A DNA stretch of 64,000 bases from Rostratula benghalensis (lineage: Eukaryota > Chordata > Aves > Charadriiformes > Rostratulidae). The stretch lies in contig VXAI01000163.1 of the NCBI GenBank assembly GCA_013399305.1, forward strand, positions 1,109,959-1,173,958. The letters run 5' to 3'. How positions within the stretch are numbered: position 1 is the first letter of the stretch; the number at the start of each line of letters is the position of its first letter. A program made the position numbers and the translations under genes. The notes below the pieces were generated by a model that made no database searches, was not told where the DNA came from, and saw only the letters and a list, made by a program, of their open reading frames with translations. Positions 36,845-49,427 of this stretch are shown here, in pieces.

Positions 36845-36865
36845 ATGGCAGAGGAGCGGCGCTGA
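36845..36865 (+). promoter_or_regulatory. GFOD1: Upstream ORF 1 in the GFOD1 leader
   Basis: ATG in a near-ideal context (GCGACCATGG) opens a six-codon frame, MAEERR, ending TGA. It acts only if transcription starts upstream of 36,845. Confidence 0.45.
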
Positions 36866-36979
36866 GCTCCGCGCCGCCGCCGCCACCTCCTCCTCCTCCG
36901 CTGAGGGAGGGCGGTTTTCCGTCCGCTAAGGCAGGGCAGACGCTGGCGCCTCTGCGGAGGTGTGTGTGATGGTGCGGGC

Positions 36980-37135
36980 ATGGCGGGGCAGCCAGCGGCC
37001 GCGGCGCTGCTGAGGCGGGGGGCGGCTGGACCCGGCCCCGGTGGTGGCAGCGGCGGCGGCGGCAGCAGCCAGCGGGGGCTGCCTCCTTCTCCCGCCCGCC
37101 CGGCGGCCGCCTCCCACCGCCCCGGCCGGCGCTGA
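36980..37135 (+). promoter_or_regulatory. GFOD1: Upstream ORF in the GFOD1 leader, 51 codons
   Basis: ATGG at 36980 opens [14 protein letters not shown] and continues, Gly/Pro/Ala-rich, to a TGA at 37133-37135. An overlapping 14-codon frame starts at 36969 ([14 protein letters not shown]). Both end before the main ATG at 37219. Confidence 0.45.
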
Positions 37136-37148
37136 GGGAAGGAGGGAG

Positions 37149-37210
37149 CGCCTCGCCTCGCCGTGCCGCCTCGCCTCGCCTCGCCTCGCCTCGCTTCGCC
37201 TCGCCCCTCG
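37149..37210 (+). repeat. GFOD1: CGCCT pentamer array in the GFOD1 5' UTR
   Basis: Several perfect and near-perfect CGCCT units (CGCCTCGCCTCGCCTCGCC, then CGCTTCGCC and CGCCC variants) lie directly before the start codon. Copy number is likely variable. Confidence 0.9.
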
Positions 37211-37218
37211 CCGCCGCC

Positions 37219-37471
37219 ATGCTGCCCGGGGTGGGGGTGTTCGGCACCGGCCTGACGGCGCGGGTGATCGTGCCGCTGCTGAAGGCGGAGGGCTTCGCTG
37301 TGAAGGCGCTGTGGGGCCGGACGCCCGAGGAGGCGGAGGAGCTGGCCAAGGAGATGAGCGTCCCCTTCTACACCAGCCGCATCGATGAGGTGCTGCTGCA
37401 CCAGGACGTCGACTTGGTCTGCGTCAACTTGCCGCCGCCGCTCACCCGGCAGGTCGCCGTCAAGACCCTGG
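37219..37471 (+). CDS. GFOD1: GFOD1 coding exon 1 (partial gene)
   Basis: This ATG opens [20 protein letters not shown] and 84 full codons, ending at CTG G before the donor GTGAGTGG (phase 1). It matches the start of GFOD1 almost residue for residue; [20 protein letters not shown] and [15 protein letters not shown] favour GFOD1 over GFOD2. It forms the first part of the NAD(P)-binding Rossmann domain: beta strand GVGVFG, a glycine-rich turn, then ALWGRT and VDLVCVN strands. Members are Gfo/Idh/MocA-like proteins whose substrate is not established. The remaining roughly 305 residues (second Rossmann half and C-terminal domain) are not in the window, so they lie beyond 64,000. Residue 11 is Gly, where human GFOD1 as I recall has Ser; GFOD2 also has Gly. 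Confidence 0.96.
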
Positions 37472-40400
37472 GTGAGTGGGGGGCGACCGCCTTCTGGGGT
37501 CGGGCTCGCCGCGGGCTGGATGGTACGAAACCCCGCCTCAGCGTACACTTTCCCCCTCTGCTTCGCTTACCCCCTTCCCCTCCCCATCTTCCCCCCCCTT
37601 AAATTTGGAGGGGGGTGCCCGCCTCCCCCCCCCCCGCTGTAGCAGGCCGAGGGGGGCGGCGGGCGCTGCGGCCTCCCGGTGTGACATCGGTCCCCGCCGG
37701 TGTGGTCCCCGGCAGCAGGTACCCGCCCCTCCGGGGATGCTGGGGCAAGCCTGGGCAGGGCTGGGCCTGACAGGCAGCCCACGCAGCGTGGGAGGGAGCG
37801 GGTATCGTCCCCGTGACGGTAAAAAGGGGAAAGTCGGGGTGAAAAAAAAAAAAAGAGAATATCGTCATCCTCCCTGTGTTTGGCCCGCACCTTGGTTAGG
37901 GGGGTGGGGAGCTGAGCATCGCTGCCAGCGTGGGGGGCACTCACACTGCTCGGTGGGCTGGGGGGTGCCGGCTGTGTCCCCCGGCTGCAAACCAGGAGAG
38001 GGAGGCAGGAAACGGTGAGAGCGGAGGAAACGTTTTTACACCCGAGGTTTAATTAAGATCACGTACAAAGGGAAGGAGGGACTGAGAAAGTAGGCATGCA
38101 CTGCTGTAAGCTTCTCGCTTTCTCCAAGTCTGGGCTCGGGCGCTTTCAGCTTCCTCACCTATGGTACTGAAACACTTCTGATGGATTTTAGTGGGAGCAT
38201 CCTCCGGAGTAAGGAAGGCTTCATTTGTCCCTACAAGTATAGGTGGGAAAAGGTAAAAGTGAGGGGGAGATGCTGTGAATCGTGGCTGAGGTTAGGGAGC
38301 CAGGGTGGCTCTGGGGCTGCAGCTCTCTATGTAGGCTGATCGCTATCGCTTTCAGCCTCAGAAACGCATGCGGCATGTCGTAGTGTTGCATTGCTACCGG
38401 CGTGCTCATTAGAATTAGTTACCATTCAAATGCTGCTAAATATCGCAGCCAGCTAGTGTTTTCAACATTTAAAATGAAGCAGTTAAGGGAATCAAGACAG
38501 TACCTAAAAAACCTTAAGTCTAGTGTAGGCATTGGTCTGGAAGCCTTGCTGAGCGTCACTTTCTGTACTTGGAAATGCTTGTCTTTGAGTCAGAGCATTG
38601 GCTTCTCTTATTATAATATACTTTTGACTTTTTTTCTCAAGGTACAACACTTGCACCAGAAGCCTGACTCGCTTGCCAGAATGATGTGTGAATGAGTTTG
38701 TAAATGTAGAAATAAATATCCTCAAAACATAAATAAAAGGCAGTATCAAGGTAACAAGGTTTCATGTTTGACACACAGTGAGTTTGGTGACAATTGTGGC
38801 AGTTTTCCTGTGACGTGTTTTCCTGCAGGTGTTGCTCATGGAAGTGCCCCATTTTCTCTCTGCTTTTAGAGGTGGTGTCTCATGAAGTTTCAGGCAGACA
38901 CGAGGCATCTGGTACAAGAACAAAATTTGTGAAAAAATAAAGAAACACAAGGGATGCAATTTTTCTGGAGGGCTGAAAGTAATATTATATTTTGCCCCTC
39001 TTTGAATATTTGCAGCTAAAGAACAACAACAACAACAAAAGTTGCCAAACGTGCTGAATTTATGAATGATGCTGACAATTGATGTAGCTGAGATATTACT
39101 GATATAACTTGCTGATGCAATCTGCTAGCAACAGACTTGGGGGGTGGAGGAGGAGGAGGTGTTTGCTCCCTGTTTGTTAGTACCATACCATTCTCAGTTC
39201 CAATTCACATCAAGTTAATTTGGATTATTCCTGTTCCCCGATGGTCTATACTTGTATGTTGCAGTGAAATGTGTATGAAAATGCATGGAATGGTCATTAA
39301 GTAGGGATTAAACATGTTACAAAGTGGTAACATGTGACATGATGGGTTTTTTTAGTGTATTACTCAAAGAATTATTATTTATAGAAATATCTCTTGGACT
39401 ATAAGTAATTCTTCCACAGTTATTTTAGAGTTAAATTTTTACTGTTTGGTTGTTTTGTGGTTTTTTGGTTTTGTTGGGTTTGGGGTGGGGTTTTTTTTTT
39501 TCAATTTCCAATTTAGCCATTGGATCTATAACAATCAAAGTTCTTGCATGTTCACAGGGCGCTAGAGCAGTGGTTCCCAAACGGCTGAGAGGAATACCTC
39601 CCTGCTGGCAGCTCCCTCTCCTGGTCTTGCTTGTGCTTCATGGCTTGGGAACTGCTGTGCCCTGGAGTGATTATTTTGCTTTAATCACTGAATTTTCTGT
39701 TTTGAGGGAAGGGGTGTGATTGCAGTTATCAAGTGGGAGTTTCAAAAGCCTCTAGTCATCAGGGGCAATATTGTATAGAATGAAGACAGCAGAAGCTGGG
39801 AGAACATTCCTTACTATGATAATGAAAGGATGTGAGTCTTTTTTTTTTTCCTATGTGATTTTTTTCTGTGTTGTTTTTTTTCTCTTGGGATTTCACAAAA
39901 GACATGTTATGGAGCAGCTGGTGAGAGGACATAAACAAGAGGTATCAGAGGTTTTTCTCATAGCTGGAGGCTTCAGGAGGTCTAAACATGATGTCCTACA
40001 TTGCAGCAGAAAAGGTTAAGATAGACATGAGTTACTTGTTAACACACCCAGGTCTGGCTTCCATATGAAAGGAGGCATATCTGTCCTGGGAAGATACAGG
40101 AACCAACTTTTCTTTGGTACCTGTATTTTATTTTAAATTGGCTTGCTGCCCAAAGCTGTGGTTTCATTTGGGGAGGTTTCATTATTAAAAAGTAAAAGCC
40201 TGAGGAAGCAGTTGGCGGTGTTTCTCTCGCCCATCTAGAGCTGTGTTTACCCTGTGAATTTGCAGCATGTTCACATCCCCTCTGGGCTGTTGCTGGTGCA
40301 GACTCTGGAGGTGAAGGTGGGGTGAAACAGGTGTCCCTGCAGCTGCGTTTAACTCTGGCCACGCGATGGGAAAAACTCAGTGGCTTTGTTTTCACTGCTA

Positions 40401-41837
40401 CGTCCGACATGGAGATCTATTGCTGCTCGAAACATGTTTTTGGCAGGGCAGCCCATCAACTGCTATTAAAACACAAATGTGTGAATACACGCCCCAGCTG
40501 AGGAAGTCCCCAAACTGTGGCTTCCTGGAAGCAGCTGGGGGGAGAAAAATTACTTTAAACATGCCCCATTTACTTCTCCTCTAAGCCTCTGGTGCTTGTC
40601 TCTGTTAGAGTCCTGAGCCAGGTCTGACTCTGTGTAGCAGTTTTCTTAGGAGCTAGACCAGTGTTGGGCAAGGCTCTGGAAGAGACCACGCTCAAGAAGA
40701 GAACTGGAAACCATCCTGGTCTGGATGATGACCGAAAGCATGAATAAAACCTGTGGTGTTCTATGTGAAAGATGCTGATGGCCTCTGTCATTTCTGTGTG
40801 AAAGGAATCAAATTCCTTGTTTGCTCCTACAAAATGGGGCTGATGACCTTTTCTGCTTCCTGCATGTGGTCTATGCTGCTTGCTCAGGAGCTCTTTTGTT
40901 TAGTGCTGTTCATACATGTTCTCTGTAGCATAATGCAAAACTAATGTCCCGTCTGGCTTGGCGCTTGGTGGTCAAGGAAGATCAATGGCTGAATGTATAG
41001 GTAAGCGTAGAAAGTAGTCCTACTGTTGAATAAGGGCATTTTCCTTTTTCATTGAGCTGAAAAGTTTGCTATGTTTGTTACATGTGGTCTGCTTTTCCCC
41101 TGCCTGTGTGCATCAGCAATGCAGTTGTATGCCATGCCCCATCTGGCACAGGAGATGCTTTTGCATACAGGGGAAAAATATGTCACCAGAGCACCTATTT
41201 ATGCTTAGTGTCAGAAGAACTGCTGGTACACAGAGTGTGATATGCTACTTTAAAACTGTCAGGACACGATTTTTTCCCCAGTGTAATCCCTCCCCCTTGT
41301 TCAATTAAATATGACATTCTTCAGATCCTGACCGAAACAGTTGCCCTGTTGTGTGACTGGGTGCCACATCAGGTGAAGTGACTTACTGCAGCTGGTGCTG
41401 AGAAGTCCTTGATGACACTTCATCTTGAAGTGGAAGGGGAAGGCACAGATACTTCTACGTGCCTGGTCCTGTTGGTGCTTCAGTCGAGTCAACTCAGCTA
41501 AAGAGAGCTTATTCCTGGGGTTCACGTAAGTGTTTCTGGGGAGCAAATGTTTTGCTTTTGGGAAGAATCAAGTACCAGATGCCTTTAAAGCATGTCCCTG
41601 GAGATGTTACCCTCAGTTCTATTTACAGTGGTTTTGCTTACCCTTTCATCTTATGTTAAGGGCAGGAACATTGTGCTGTGTGCTGAGTATTCTCTGCACG
41701 TGTTCACAACCATGTCTACATAGTATTACTTTTTAAAATGTTTATGTTGTAGTGGTGTATGGTCGGGAGTCTGTTCTGCATGGGGTTTACACGGAGCATG
41801 ACTTTCACAGCCCTACAGAGGATGCTCCCCTTAAGGA

Positions 41838-41871
41838 GCATTTAAATGTATTTAATGCATTTAAATGTATT
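41838..41871. repeat. 19-bp tandem duplication
   Basis: GCATTTAAATGTATT recurs at 41838 and 41857, so the period is 19 bp. It is AT-rich. Confidence 0.85.
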
Positions 41872-44800
41872 GCCTGACCAGTGCTTTGTCTTTACTTGAT
41901 TGGGGTCCTTTGGGAGCATCTTTAGAGAGAAATGTAGGTAGTGCTGCTCAGATCCTCACCTTCCCACACCTTCCCAGGAATCACAGGCATCACACAGGCT
42001 TTCAGTACACATCTGCTGCTCAGACAATGTTTTTGAGAAGCCTGCATTAAAGCACTGGCAGTATGTGACTGGAGCAGCTCCTGAAGTGGGAGGAGCATCA
42101 GCTGCAGAAAAGTAATTCACAAATCTCATGCAATCTCTAATTGCTATGTATTGCACCCGTGCAAATCAGGCAGAGGTTACAAAGTTGTAGCTACAGACAG
42201 AGCTTGGTCCAGAGTTTGTAAAGTGGTTAGGATCCTTTGGGATTAGATGCTCTATTAAGGGAAAACATTATTATGATTATTTATTATTAATAGCAGTGTA
42301 GTATCTGTCCTGCAATATTGAGTTTAAATTTGAGCTAACGCAGTGACTTTCAGCTGAACATGCTCTTGTACTTGGAAGGCAGATGACTTTGCAGCATATT
42401 AAATGTGAATTATGGTCATCTTATTGCAAAAGGAAAAGTCAGATGAAGTGCTGTCTATCTTTAATCAGCAGAGCTAGCATAGGCTGTGATGCCTTTTTTG
42501 TACATCTGAGAAAGTCAGTCAAAAGAGCCTCCTAGGGGCAAGTAGCTGCAAGTCTTCTTCCTACTTGACTGCTGATGGTATACCAGGGAAAATGACCCCT
42601 AGCTCTTCCATTGACCTTTTCAGTACTGCAGACGTTTAATTCCAGTGTTGTTCATGTAAGACTCCTACAGAGATACTGTGGGATTGGGCATCTGAGACAG
42701 CTAAGGGAAATACCAGTGTTCAGGTACTGGTTAGAAACTAAACAGATTAAAAAAAAAATAATCCCTGAACAAACCCTGTATTTCCTTTCTGGCCTTGACA
42801 TCAAAGGCACTTTTTTACTTTTTCATTTTCCCCAGTTGTTTTCTTCTGTCTAAAAATACCCACCAGTTCTGTTGTTGCAGTGGTAGGGTAAGTTGGATGC
42901 CCAGTATGGACCAGACTTTGGATACTGGGACACTGAGCTCATGCTGTGACAATGCACCTAAATTGGCCTGGACTGAGGAACAGCAAGTGGTGATTGAAAT
43001 GGTTGTATTAAACCACGTCAGGCATGAAAGACCATCATTAGGATCCTGTATCTGGTTGGGTCAGTTTGTGTTGCTGCAGCCTCCTTTTTAAAACAGTGCC
43101 CAGACTCAGGAACCCCAAAAGGCTGCCAAGACCTGTTGCTGTGTTTCTCTCTCCAGACCAGTGTGAGCAGCTGGAGCAGGATGGGGTGAAGGGCTTGAGG
43201 ACTGCTGTGGGTTTAGTCTTGTGCCCACTGAACTGGAGGCCATAGAAATGTGGAAAGCAAGCAGAGTTCTCAGTTTAGAAAGTTAAGGTACTTCAACTTT
43301 CTCCTCCTCTGTAAGAAGTTCTCATGCCCTGTAGGTGAGTTGGCCGAAACAAATACGTGTCCAAGCCCTCAGCCACCCTACTTCTCACTCTGATTTAAAC
43401 AGCAAGATGGGATGCAAGAGCACTGATGCCCTCCTTCCAGTTGCTTGGCTGTTGGGGCCTTGGAACTTGGGTGCAGGAGCAGTGAAGGAAACAAGGGTGA
43501 TGCTGGCCAATGCCACTGCCAGCATTTGATGTGTCCCACACTGCTAGCAGAGCCCACAGTCAGGGTAGTGATATTTTGATGAGAAATCTGACTTTCTTTT
43601 AAATACAAGAATTGGAAGGGGTTTTTGTCTTGTTTTTAATCTTTATGTAGACAAATGCTTAAGGCCTCTCTCTGTTTCGCTGCACTTTGAATACTATTTT
43701 TCTGGAACTATTCTGCTCTAGCAATGGTGGCAAATACAGCTATTGCCCTACTGTCTGTAGTACTGTAAGAACTCAGCTGCTCAAAGACAGGTGCACACTA
43801 GTGCTTGTTTCCAGTGCAGGTCCTTACAGGGCATCCTTGTCAGTGTTAAACAGCAATGCAATGACATTAGCAGTGCCATAGTGACTTGGTTTGGTGTTGA
43901 AAATGTCTGAAAGAACGAGGTAGCTTTATTAGGTGTGGCGTCTGATGGGGCTGGCAAAGATTTGGCTGATGTGTTTTTCACTAGAAAAGGGCTGGATATA
44001 GGAAAATCATCTCCCTTGAACAAAGCAGCCATTACTACGTTGCTGCTAAAGGTGTAGGCTATGTGTGTCCAGCCTCTCAGCTGTGCTAGTGAGGGTCTCC
44101 GTTTGTATTTCTCCCACTGGCACAGTTGACAGAGTGGGTGTCATGTAGACAGCATCTTGTGCAGCTGTTTTGTGTGTGGGTTTTGTTGGTTTTGGTTTTT
44201 TTGTTGTTTAAATGGCATGACTGTGCTATTAATGCTGTAACACAAACAGAAGATGTGTAGCATAGCTTTCTTCTATGAGAAGATGAGAGAAGGTCCTGAT
44301 AAAAGCTGTGTTTATACTGTTAGAGCTGTTCCCAGGCTAAGTATTGTAATTATTTAACTTCTGGGGTAAATTATTGCATCCCTGTAACATGGGAAGCAGC
44401 AGAAAATGGATCTTTTAGTATTATGCTTCTCTTTTGCATAGCTTTGTACCTTCATTCCAACAGGCAGTGGCTATGGTAATACCTGCTGTGGTACTGAGCT
44501 GTTTGATCCCTCTTCAAGAGACCTTCCTGCCGAGGCTTTGTTTTGTTTCTGACTTGTGCTGCTGAGTGCTCAGTGGTGTAGGTAGAGGACAGCAAACTTT
44601 GAGTGGCTGCTCTGCAGACAGGACTTGCGACCTGCTTCTGTTCCAGGTTTTGGAAAAATATTAAATAGTAGGGGAATTAAGGAAGAACGTGTAGATAAAT
44701 GTGAAGAAAGGAAAATACAGTGGACTAAATTTTCAAGCTTTCCACTATCACATCTTTTCTCTCTCTTTTTTTTTTTTTTTTCTTTTTTCCTCATAAAGCT

Positions 44801-47800
44801 CACTTATGCCTGAGATTTGCACTACAGGACAGAGAGATTTGCTGTATGACTCCAGACAAGAATAGTCATGCACAGTCCCTGGTGGAGGCAGGGTAAAAAC
44901 CGTGCAAGATTCCAAATACGTTGTTCTGTCTGCTTTTGTTTGAGAAATCAGTAAATTGTGTTGAAGCATAATACAGCTTACTGTCCTTTTCTTCGTATGT
45001 GCAATAGATTTTGCCCATTTAGCAACAGGGGTGGCAAAGCACTGAGGATGAAAATGGAGTTAAATTTCTAGGGCAGCCAAGAGTAGTGTTTTTCACAGGC
45101 CACTGCAACGCAACAACACCCTTCACTGTTAATATCAGGTTGCCACAGCGTTATCCGGAGTTGCTATGAATTGTTCTGGTTTCCTCAAACCACCAAAGCA
45201 GAAGTGTCTACCCTGCTGCTTTTTGTTTATTGCTCATATAATAAACTCTTAGCTCATAAGAGTGAGCTGTCTTAAGTCAGGGACTTAATTTACAAGGTCA
45301 GCGTGCATGCAGGTAACAAAAAATTATTTCAGGTCTTAAGTCTTGATTTAAACAAATTGATTTAAATGGCTGTGTAATTAAACAGGAACAATCCCATGTG
45401 TAGGTTCCCTAAATTGATTTAAGGTCTTGGCTGCACATACATTTTTGTATCAGTGTAATTATGATTGCGAGGGGTATGATTTCTTTAATGTAATAATTGC
45501 TGCATGGCCATTAGAAATCCAGCTGGTGTGACTTCTGGCATGAACACTGTTCTGCTGGCCTAATGGCATCTGTATTTGGTACAGGTTATTCCCAGCTCCT
45601 GTGCAGGCATAAATTGTTGGTTGCATGTAAGTTTGCAGCATTCAGCTCGTATAAATGTCTATGTTATTGGTGTAGGCTAGCTCTAGTTGCATTGGTGCAG
45701 CTGTACTTTGTGTAAAGGTGGCTGATGTATTAATTTTAGGTGGCTTATGGTCCTGGACACTGGGAGGAATCCTGTTTGGCTTTTGGGTCGCTGCGAATTT
45801 GGAGGCCTTTGAGCAAAAGTCCTCAAAAGGTCTAAAGAGTTTTTCTGTGGTTGTTTGGGAGCTGGCTATGGTAAGAATGTGGTGGTAAAGAGCAGAGGAG
45901 GCTGGGCATTGCTGCACTGCACAGCTGGGGCTGAAGACCAGTGTCAGACAAGACTCATGCACCTGGCAAGTATAAGCGTAATTATCCTTGAGCACCGCGG
46001 ATGCCTCTGCGCTTCCAGATGGTGGAACTGGCATCCAGGGTTGTATAAACACCAGATCTTATTAATACACAGGTCTGCAGTCTTACCCACAGGGTAACAG
46101 AGATTTTTAGGGAATTGTGGAGGAGGAGAGTTTACCCTTGCCTTTCTCCTTTGGAAAGAGATAGTCGCATCCTTTGTTTTAGCACAGTCAGGTCTAATGA
46201 TGAAAGTTGTTATTTATCAGGCCTAACTCCGAAGTATATGCATGGTGAAGAGGATGGAAAATGACAACACTGTGTGAGGAACTTGGTTGGCAGTAATATA
46301 AGAATAAACATAATGATTGCACACAAGGAGTAAAATTTCTTTCATCATTTGCTACCATGTCAGAGTTTTACTGGTGCCTTCAATTCCATCACAGCAGCAG
46401 TCACGGATTTAGTGAAGCAGATGGAGATTGGAAAAAAGGTAGCAACTTTGTTTTGCATTCTGATGTTTCCATGGCTTTTATCAGCAATAAAGACCCTTGT
46501 TTTGGCACTTCCTTGCAGTGAATGTTTGGCAGTCTTTAGCCCTTCCATCTGGCCATTTTTTGCTAGGAAATGCCCAGAAGGGAGGTCATGGTTGAATTAA
46601 ATACTGTCTCTAGGGTACTGGGCTTCATATGGTTAGTGAGAAGCCTTAATAGAGAGAGCTTTTCAAAATCCAAGTAATCAAGCAAGGAGAGAGAACTATA
46701 AAAATAGTAGCTATCCTTTCTGGGTTGGAGTGGTGTTGCTTAAAAATGTGAAACCAAAGGCTAGGCTGAACACTTGGAGTTCTTCTCTTGGTGTCTATAC
46801 ATATGCATTATATATAGTACCATATACATATAAAAATTAAAGAAACAACATTAAGGTGAAAAATATATAAATTAAAAATTCCTGGAAGTCCCTCCCCTTC
46901 CTTTACTTCCTCAGCCCATAAAAGACAATGCAACTGTTACTGTTTTGTGTGGGGATAGGAAAGGGGAGAGAGAATAGCTCAGAGAACATCTGGAACAGTT
47001 GCAGCCGAGCTTGTGCATGTTAAAATAAATTCCTGAAATGTGTCTGAAAGATGTATGTAAAAGCTCAGATTCTGATCTCACTTGCTCCACTGTAAACACC
47101 AGGAAAGCTCTGCTGGGTCAAAGAAAACAGTTGAAATTTGTGGTGATGTTACTGAGAATATATTGTGGTACAGAAGAAAAACTAACAATGCAGTAGAGAG
47201 AGGAGCCTGGCCTTGCAGATCCGCATCGCCTTGGCAAAAGCATCTCTGTCAGTTTAGGAAATGATTGGTTGGGAGTCTTGGGAGGTGGTTCTGCAAACCT
47301 TTGCTTACTTCTGTAGCCTCCTTGAAGAGAAAATCCCTGATTCCTTGCAGGGAATGCTTGTCAGGTGCAATAATTCATGGAAGCAGGAATTTGCTTGCAA
47401 ACTGCTTTTGTACCAGTTCATGAAAAATGAAGATACAGCTACGTCTGTGCAATTCCACAGTTCAGTATGGCTGTGCTTTTATAACGTGTTACGGTAGCAT
47501 GTCTGTAGGAATGAAAAATAGGATGTAAAATATTTGGAGCAGTGGTGATTAGAAATGTTAGCCATAGCCTACAGAAGTCCAGCACTAAATGAGCGTGATG
47601 GAGCTTGCAGAACTCTTCTGTGACTTGCTGCTTGCTCTGACGGAACTTGGCAATTTAGTGTTGTGAAAGATGCATCGTGGTTAAACAGTATGAGATGCCC
47701 TGATAAAGGCTCATTTCTTGGGCAGAGCACTAAGCAGCACTCCCTGAGTCTAGTTTGTGGAAACGAGATATAGTGTTATCCAAATACCTGGGAAGGTGCC

Positions 47801-48707
47801 CTGAATTTTGTACCTTTGATTAACAGGCAGGACTCATTATTCATCTTGCTGAAGAATTCTGCTTACAAACCCATGTCACGAGATGCTCGATTTGCAGGGG
47901 TGACATCTTTACTAAATTAGCTGAAGTACATTTGGACATGGTCTATTACTATTGGCATAGCTTGAGAGACCTGTGGACCTGAGATGTAATTCTGTCTGTA
48001 ATTTTTACTGGATCCCACCATCTCATCATTAGGAAAAAAATACTTTGATGCAGTGTGTGCCTAAAATGAGGAGAATCTGTGTTCGCAAGCCATGTCACTT
48101 CAGTCTCGTAAGCACTGATCTGCTTGCTTGTGAGGTTTGTTGCTAGCTGGCAGATTTATTTATGCCTGTGATTATAGTGCTGTCTCACAGCTCTTCATAT
48201 AAATGTAATTGTGTTGGTACTGTGATTGTCATCATTTGAAATTACAGATTTGTTCACGTAGGTGAAGGTGATCCTTCACAAGGCCTGATGTGCACAGAAG
48301 TTTCAGCAGCTGCTGAGACCACACCGTCTGCCATCTGTATGCAGAGACCTGACCCTTATGTTTTAGGTGGGGATGAAATTCTTGCACTTATACCCTTGGT
48401 GTGTGTGTATGTGAGACTCCTGTCTGCTCTAAGCAAGAGTGGCACAATGAGAATAAGCTTGGGGGTTTCTGTCCTTAACTGTCATTCTCTTTAAGGTAGG
48501 TTGTGTATTTTAATTAGATTGCACTTACCAGCCTTTCTGGAGCTGGGTTCATCTTTCAGGGCTCCCAAAATTACAAATGGGATGGGGAAGCACAGGGGAA
48601 TTAAGGGACTTACTGAAGCTTGTGTGTGGAACTGGTGGCAGGGGCAGAAGCTGGGTCCTCTGTAATTCTTTCAGTGTGGGATTTGTTGTGGCTGAACGCT
48701 GTTGAGT

Positions 48708-49427
48708 TGTCCTGGTTTAGGTAAAGTGAACCAATTTGCTGTTCAATAATTTTACTTTTTTTAGCTGAGCCTCTTCTAACTAACGTCTGAAATTAACAGC
48801 GTATTGTTCAGAAAACTGTTGCCTCTCACAGTGGTAAGACCTGATTATACCAGGGAATGGTGCAGAGAGGCCCTTGCTTCTACTTACTGCTGTAACAACC
48901 ATGGTCAGGGAATTTTGTTATTTGCCCCGTTGGAGGGTTGGAAGTGGGAAAGTGTAGAGGGGTCACATCTGTAGGGAGAGGTGGATAGGACAGGTGACCC
49001 AAAATTGACCAACTGGGGTATTCAATCCCAACCACATCACGGTTGGTGTAAAAGCTGAGGGATCAAAGGGTCAACTCTTTCTTTGATGGCTGATGTCTGA
49101 GGAGGACCCCATCTGTTTGATCCTGATCTGAGCATTCCTGACTCCACATAGGAATCCAGCTCTTATCAATCACCGAGTACAGTCTGGGATTTTTCCTGAT
49201 GCCTGCTGGTGATGTGATCATCATCCTGGGAGCTTCATACAGTTTTGTATATGTTGTATCTATTTATTTTTTTTGTTTGTTTTAATTGTAGTATTAATAA
49301 TTCATTAAAACAGTCTAGTTCATTCTAAACGTGTAGATCTCCTTATCCTCTTCCTCTTCCTTCTTTTTTGGGGGAGGAAGGGTCATCTATCAAGCTGGTT
49401 TTGGTAATTTTGGCTGAAACCTTGACA
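48708..49427 (+). mobile_element. Solo LTR of an avian ERVL-type endogenous retrovirus
   Basis: It starts TGTCCTGGTTTAG and ends CTTGACA (TG...CA ends). It is flanked by a perfect 5-bp target-site duplication TGAGT (48703-48707 and 49428-49432). Internal landmarks in order match the common avian [47 protein letters not shown], a TATA-like GTGTAAAAGC, the T-rich region before TTCATTAAAACAG (the LTR poly(A) signal), and a pyrimidine-rich stretch near the end. Length is 720 bp. No retroviral coding region flanks it, so it is the product of LTR-LTR recombination. It lies in sense orientation in GFOD1 intron 1. Confidence 0.85.

Larger units (their letters stand above)
36380..37760 (+). promoter_or_regulatory. 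GFOD1: GFOD1 CpG island and core promoter
   Basis: A long CpG-rich island covers the first exon. Within it, CCAAT boxes at 36715-36719 and 36755-36759 are each followed by a GC box (about 36728-36739 and 36768-36777). This points to NF-Y plus Sp1-type activation without a TATA box. Transcription probably starts between about 36,790 and 37,100, inferred from the spacing to the CCAAT boxes. Confidence 0.8.

Noticed and set aside
36099..37548. Long minus-strand open frames (up to 416 and 370 codons) across the GFOD1 CpG island
   Set aside because: GC-rich DNA has few stops. The translations are Pro/Ala/Arg/Gly-rich, overlap in different frames, and one runs into a CR1 copy. They are shadows of the island, not a gene.
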